A DNA stretch of 64,000 bases from Chromatiales bacterium (GTDB taxonomy: Bacteria > Pseudomonadota > Gammaproteobacteria > Steroidobacterales > GCA-2729495), in the NCBI GenBank assembly GCA_024234935.1, contig JACKNI010000001.1:930001-994000 (forward strand). Reading direction: 5' to 3'. Below the pieces are notes generated by a model. That model did no database searches. It worked only from the letters and a program-made list of their open reading frames with translations, and was not told the origin of the DNA. Positions 61,895 through 64,000 of the stretch are shown here, one piece after another (position 1 is the first letter of the stretch; every line of letters starts with the position of its first letter). The position numbers were made by a program, and so were the translations under genes.

Positions 61895-61923
61895 GAAAGG
61901 CCCCGAATCATTCCCACTCGATC
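61895..61923 (-). other. Attachment-site-like sequence at the guaA 3' end (right border)
   Basis: Pairs with 7446-7474 (26 of 29 positions). TCATTCCCACTCGATC holds the guaA stop and its last codons; GAAAGGCCCC lies just outside the gene. The 3' end of guaA is a known integration hotspot for islands with tyrosine integrases, and the integrase remnant is nearby. Confidence 0.6.
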
Positions 61924-63518
61924 GTCGCTGGTGGCTTGCCGGAGATGTCGTAGGTGACGCGCGAGATGCCGTCGACTTCGTTGATGATGCGGCGCGAGAC
62001 CTGGTCGAGGAAGTCATAGGGCAGATGCGCCCAGCGCGCGGTCATGAAATCGATGGTCTCGACGGCGCGCAGCGCGATCACCCAGTCATAGCGGCGGCCA
62101 TCGCCCATCACGCCGACCGAACGCACCGGCAGGAACACCGCAAAGGCCTGGCTGACCTTGTCGTAGAGATCGGCACGTCGCAGCTCTTCGATGAAGATGT
62201 GGTCGGCCTGGCGCAGCAGATCGGCAAACTCCTGACGCACCTCGCCGAGGATACGCACGCCGAGCCCCGGACCGGGGAACGGATGCCGGTAGACCATCTC
62301 GCGCGGCAGACCGAGTTCGACGCCGATCTTGCGCACTTCATCCTTGAAGAGTTCGCGCACGGGCTCGATGAGCTTGAGCTTCATGTGTGCAGGCAGGCCG
62401 CCGACATTGTGGTGTGACTTGATGACATGCGCCTTGCCGGTCTTGGAACCCGCCGACTCGATGACATCCGGATAGATGGTGCCCTGCGCCAGCCAGCGGA
62501 TATCCGTGTGCTTCGCAGCTTCCTCATCGAAGACGTCGACAAAGAGCCGGCCGATGATCTTGCGCTTGACCTCCGGGTCCTCGACGCCGGCCAGTGCGGC
62601 CATGAAACGCGCTTCGGCATTGACGCGAATCACTTTCACGCCCAGGTGTTCGGCGAATATCGCCATCACCTGGTCGCCTTCATCAAGGCGCAGCAGCCCG
62701 GTATCGACAAATACGCACAGCAGCTGCTCGCCGAGCGCGCGGTGCAGAAGCGCCGCCACCACCGAGGAATCAACGCCGCCAGACAGCCCGAGCAGCACGT
62801 GGTCCCTGCCGACCTGTGCGCGCACGCTGTCGATTTCGCGCGCGATGATGTTGCCGGCGCGCCAGGTATCGGGACAGGCGCAGATGTCGCGCACGAAACG
62901 TTCGATGATCTGCTGTCCGTGCTCGGTGTGCGTCACTTCGGGATGAAACTGCAGCCCGTAGAAATTCCGGCTCTCGTCCGCCATGCCGGCGAGCGGTGCA
63001 TTGGCACTGCTGGCAATCGCGCTGAAGCCCTTCGGCAACCGCGCAACGCGATCACCGTGACTCATCCAGACATTGAGCGAGGGCACACCATCGGGATGCG
63101 CCACATCGGCGAGCCCCTCGAGCAAACGGTTCGACGACGTCGGCTGCACGACCGCATAGCCAAACTCGCGATGTGCCGATGCCTCGACCTGGCCGCCGAG
63201 CTGCGCCGCCATCGCCTGCATGCCGTAACAGATGCCGAGCACCGGCACACCCAGCGTGAATACCAGCTCGGGGATAGCCGGTGGTTCAGCCAGCACCACC
63301 GACTCGGGGCCGCCGGAAAGGATCACGCCGGACGGCGCATAGTTGCGGATCTCGGCCGCGTCGACATCCCAGGGCAGGATCTCGCTGTACACGCCAGCCT
63401 CACGCACGCGACGGGCGATGAGCTGGGTGTACTGGGAACCGAAGTCGAGGATCAGGATACGCCGTGCCGTCAGATCGCCCCGGACGGCTTCACGGGCAGA
63501 TGCCGCTGCTGCTTTCAA
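61908..63518 (-). CDS. guaA: GMP synthase (glutamine-hydrolysing)
   Basis: A 536-residue enzyme that converts XMP to GMP using glutamine and ATP. The class I amidotransferase domain has Cys97 (LGICYGMQ) and His192/Glu194 (FHPEVTHTEHG). The ATP pyrophosphatase P-loop is LGLSGGVDSSVVAAL (SGGVDSS at 246-252). The dimerisation domain ends in PPATIEWE. An N-terminal ~18 residues precede the conserved RRILILDFGSQYTQLIARRVRE, so a later start is possible. It follows guaB by 13 bases, the usual gua operon. Its 3' end is intact and forms the right border of the island. Confidence 0.97.
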   Translation of the reverse strand: MKAAAASAREAVRGDLTARRILILDFGSQYTQLIARRVREAGVYSEILPWDVDAAEIRNYAPSGVILSGGPESVVLAEPPAIPELVFTLGVPVLGICYGMQAMAAQLGGQVEASAHREFGYAVVQPTSSNRLLEGLADVAHPDGVPSLNVWMSHGDRVARLPKGFSAIASSANAPLAGMADESRNFYGLQFHPEVTHTEHGQQIIERFVRDICACPDTWRAGNIIAREIDSVRAQVGRDHVLLGLSGGVDSSVVAALLHRALGEQLLCVFVDTGLLRLDEGDQVMAIFAEHLGVKVIRVNAEARFMAALAGVEDPEVKRKIIGRLFVDVFDEEAAKHTDIRWLAQGTIYPDVIESAGSKTGKAHVIKSHHNVGGLPAHMKLKLIEPVRELFKDEVRKIGVELGLPREMVYRHPFPGPGLGVRILGEVRQEFADLLRQADHIFIEELRRADLYDKVSQAFAVFLPVRSVGVMGDGRRYDWVIALRAVETIDFMTARWAHLPYDFLDQVSRRIINEVDGISRVTYDISGKPPATIEWE

Positions 63519-63531
63519 CGCCAGGACTCCG

Positions 63532-64000
63532 TCAAGTCTCCATCCGGTAATTCGGCGGCTCTTTGGTCATCGTGACATCGTGCACATGACTTTCGCGGAT
63601 GCCGGCGCCTGTGATGCGCACAAACTGCGCCTTGCTGCGCAGTTCCTCGATGGTGGTGCAGCCGGTGTAGCCCATTGCCGCACGCAGACCGCCGACCAGC
63701 TGCGTCACGATGGTGGTGAGCCCGCCCTTGTAGGGCACACGGCCTTCGATGCCTTCGGGCACCAGCTTTTCAAGTTCGGCCGAGGGATCCTGGAAGTAGC
63801 GGTCTGAAGAACCGTGACGCTGGGCCATCGCCCCAAGCGAGCCCATGCCGCGATAGGACTTGTAGGAACGGCCCTGATACAGCTCGACTTCGCCTGGCGC
63901 CTCTTCCGTACCGGCAAACAGGCCGCCGATCATCGTGCAGTGCGCGCCGGCAGCGATCGCCTTGGCAAAGTCACCCGAGTAACGGATACCGCCATCGGCG
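63532..64000 (-). CDS. guaB: IMP dehydrogenase, C-terminal part (5' end beyond the window)
   Basis: The minus-strand frame is open to the window edge and gives the last ~155 residues of GuaB, which oxidises IMP to XMP. Visible landmarks: ADGGIRYSGDFAKAIAAGA, the TMIGGLFAGTEEAPGE loop, the flap YKSYRGMGSLGAM, and the C-terminal GLRAAMGYTGCTTIEELRSKAQFVRITGAGIRESHVHDVTMTKEPPNY. The gene lies directly upstream of guaA as in most proteobacteria. Confidence 0.96.
   Translation of the reverse strand, partial: ADGGIRYSGDFAKAIAAGAHCTMIGGLFAGTEEAPGEVELYQGRSYKSYRGMGSLGAMAQRHGSSDRYFQDPSAELEKLVPEGIEGRVPYKGGLTTIVTQLVGGLRAAMGYTGCTTIEELRSKAQFVRITGAGIRESHVHDVTMTKEPPNYRMET

Noticed and set aside
62427..63575. 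382-codon open frame on the plus strand
   Set aside because: Antisense to guaA; a by-product of high-GC codon bias.

Overview
The window reads as high-GC proteobacterial chromosome, most likely gammaproteobacterial. The guaB-guaA order, TonB receptors, Tat-exported oxidoreductases and REP-like palindromes support this, but nothing here fixes the genus. No rRNA, tRNA or CRISPR array was seen.

Layout. The left flank (1-7.3 kb) holds the end of a repeat-rich secreted protein, a MAPEG protein, a LysR regulator divergent from a cupin/MFS operon, a YghU-type glutathione transferase and a second DHA2-type MFS exporter. The right flank (61.9-64 kb) holds guaA and the end of guaB. Between them lies what looks like a genomic island of about 54 kb inserted at the 3' end of guaA. 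The last codons of guaA plus adjacent downstream sequence recur at 7446-7474, and a weaker copy lies at 56320-56337. Remains of a P4-type integrase sit beside guaA, fused to an IS6-family transposase. A Phd/PIN toxin-antitoxin pair lies just inside the left end and a Fic protein with a partner near the right end.

Cargo. The island looks catabolic, with an unknown substrate. From 10 to 14.4 kb: OFA-type MFS, YCII protein, FAD-linked oxidase and a membrane protein. From 14.8 to 30 kb: two exported nitrilase-superfamily proteins, an aldehyde dehydrogenase, two exported NmrA-like Rossmann proteins, three Tat-exported DUF1838 proteins, an exported cyclase-family protein, a beta-propeller lipoprotein, two PepSY membrane proteins and a LysR regulator. 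From 31 to 39 kb: a tandem alpha/beta hydrolase, an SDR, a second YghU copy, a nucleotide-transporter-like MFS and a fourth DUF1838 protein. From 39 to 56 kb: two TonB receptors, an overlapping operon of small secreted protein, Rossmann protein and fifth DUF1838 protein, a second copy of the OFA transporter, one intact and two decayed flavin amine oxidases, a type-B carboxylesterase and a membrane LytTR regulator. From 56.4 to 61.7 kb: a MarR/monooxygenase pair, a membrane protein, the Fic pair and the IS6/integrase chimera.

How it may work together. TonB receptors and carboxylesterase suggest uptake and hydrolysis of a bulky or hydrophobic ester; amine oxidase and aldehyde dehydrogenase suggest amine removal and oxidation; MFS proteins suggest product import. 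The most unusual theme is the repeated association of exported DUF1838 proteins with Rossmann proteins that also carry signal peptides, which suggests an undescribed periplasmic module. The island is partly decayed: IS remnants, a truncated msrA, broken amine oxidases, and long duplications able to recombine.
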